This document shows, piece by piece, positions 13,720-13,954 of a stretch of DNA of 13,954 bases (positions are counted from its first letter, which is position 1; every line of letters starts with the position of its first letter). The translations under genes and the position numbers were made by a program. The stretch comes from Candidatus Rifleibacteriota bacterium (GTDB lineage: Bacteria; UBP17; UBA6191; JACPRK01). The stretch covers positions 1 to 13,954 of the forward strand of contig JACQZL010000354.1 of assembly GCA_016213865.1 (NCBI GenBank), written 5' to 3'. A model generated the notes under the pieces. It worked only from the letters and a program-made list of their open reading frames with translations, was not told the origin of the DNA and did not search any database.

Positions 13720-13746
13720 CTTCCAGCGTGGCTGTCGATGCGGTCT

Positions 13747-13790
13747 CGGACGGAACGGCCCGGTTTCCTTCATGAGAAGAGGGCCGTCCG
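13747..13790. other. Bulged hairpin
   Basis: CGGAC (13747-13751) with GTCCG (13786-13790) and GGCCC (13757-13761) with GGGCC (13781-13785) form a 10-bp stem with a 5-nt bulge. No neighbouring gene explains it. Confidence 0.35.
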
Positions 13791-13841
13791 TGATTCGCCT
13801 TCGATAGGTTCGGGGGAACACGGGCGGCCCTTGGACCCAAC

Positions 13842-13883
13842 GGAGGCGCCCGGCCGCTCTGGGCGGGCGAACCGGGAGCCTCC
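13842..13883 (-). terminator. Terminator-like hairpin, probably for a gene entering from the right
   Basis: GGAGGC-G-CCCGG (13842-13853) pairs with CCGGG-A-GCCTCC (13872-13883): 11 pairs with one mismatch and an 18-nt loop. All minus-strand frames stop between 13889 and 13952, just before it, so it may end a gene lying mostly beyond the window. Otherwise nothing recognisable is seen in 13720-13954. Confidence 0.4.
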
Positions 13884-13954
13884 GTCTTTCAACTGCTCAG
13901 GGCATCGGTCTTCGTGGGTGGAGCGCCGGTCTCAGTCGAGGACCGTGCGCCGCC

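Noticed and set aside
1..13954. CRISPR array, tRNA or rRNA genes
   Set aside because: No regularly spaced direct repeats and no tRNA- or rRNA-like sequence were seen; the repeats present are dispersed palindromes.
13889..13954. C-terminal end of a minus-strand gene from the right edge
   Set aside because: All three minus frames stop within 66 bp and none shows a recognisable ending, so the frame cannot be chosen; only the hairpin is listed.

Overview
This is a high-GC bacterial window, and most of its genes look chromosomal. Several proteins carry Gram-negative-type signal peptides. It also holds secreted sulfatase-type genes, CHRD-domain proteins, a tandem-domain ThyX and many palindromic intergenic repeats. 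That mix resembles uncultivated soil or water lineages such as Planctomycetota or Acidobacteriota, but nothing here (no rRNA, no lineage marker) fixes the phylum.

Layout. 1-2027, minus strand: a secreted alkaline-phosphatase-superfamily hydrolase (sulfatase fold), followed with a 4-nt overlap by a secreted EF-hand protein cut off by the left edge. 2397-4561, plus strand: an exported Rossmann methyltransferase-like protein overlapping by 4 nt a membrane-anchored SGNH hydrolase. 4597-6045, minus strand and convergent: a longer, clearly paralogous exported methyltransferase-like protein. 6425-6653: a scrambled remnant of a second sulfatase. 6740-7264: the APS kinase CysC. 7592-8296: a textbook sigma-54 promoter upstream of a secreted protein with a 17-unit Pro-Thr linker. 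That protein ends in a cytochrome-like CxxCH repeat that appears to be broken by a frameshift. 8479-11556, minus strand: a tightly packed dut - tandem-domain thyX - Ca2+/H+ antiporter operon. 11744-13264, plus strand: two CHRD-domain secreted paralogs that share their upstream sequence as well as their coding sequence. 13265-13954: no convincing gene, only repeats and hairpins.

How the genes fit together. dUTPase makes dUMP, which ThyX methylates to dTMP, so the first two genes of the operon are consecutive steps of one pathway; the antiporter has no obvious link. Sulfatase, sulfatase remnant and APS kinase all concern sulfate esters, but they are not one operon. The two methyltransferase-like proteins are the least expected content, because both have export signals while their presumed cofactor, S-adenosylmethionine, is cytoplasmic.

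Intergenic space is largely occupied by palindromic repeats of at least four kinds. The most notable (family A) is a roughly 140-240 bp element present in at least three, probably four, copies in both orientations, with nested inverted repeats. It looks like a small non-autonomous mobile element or REP/MITE-type sequence.
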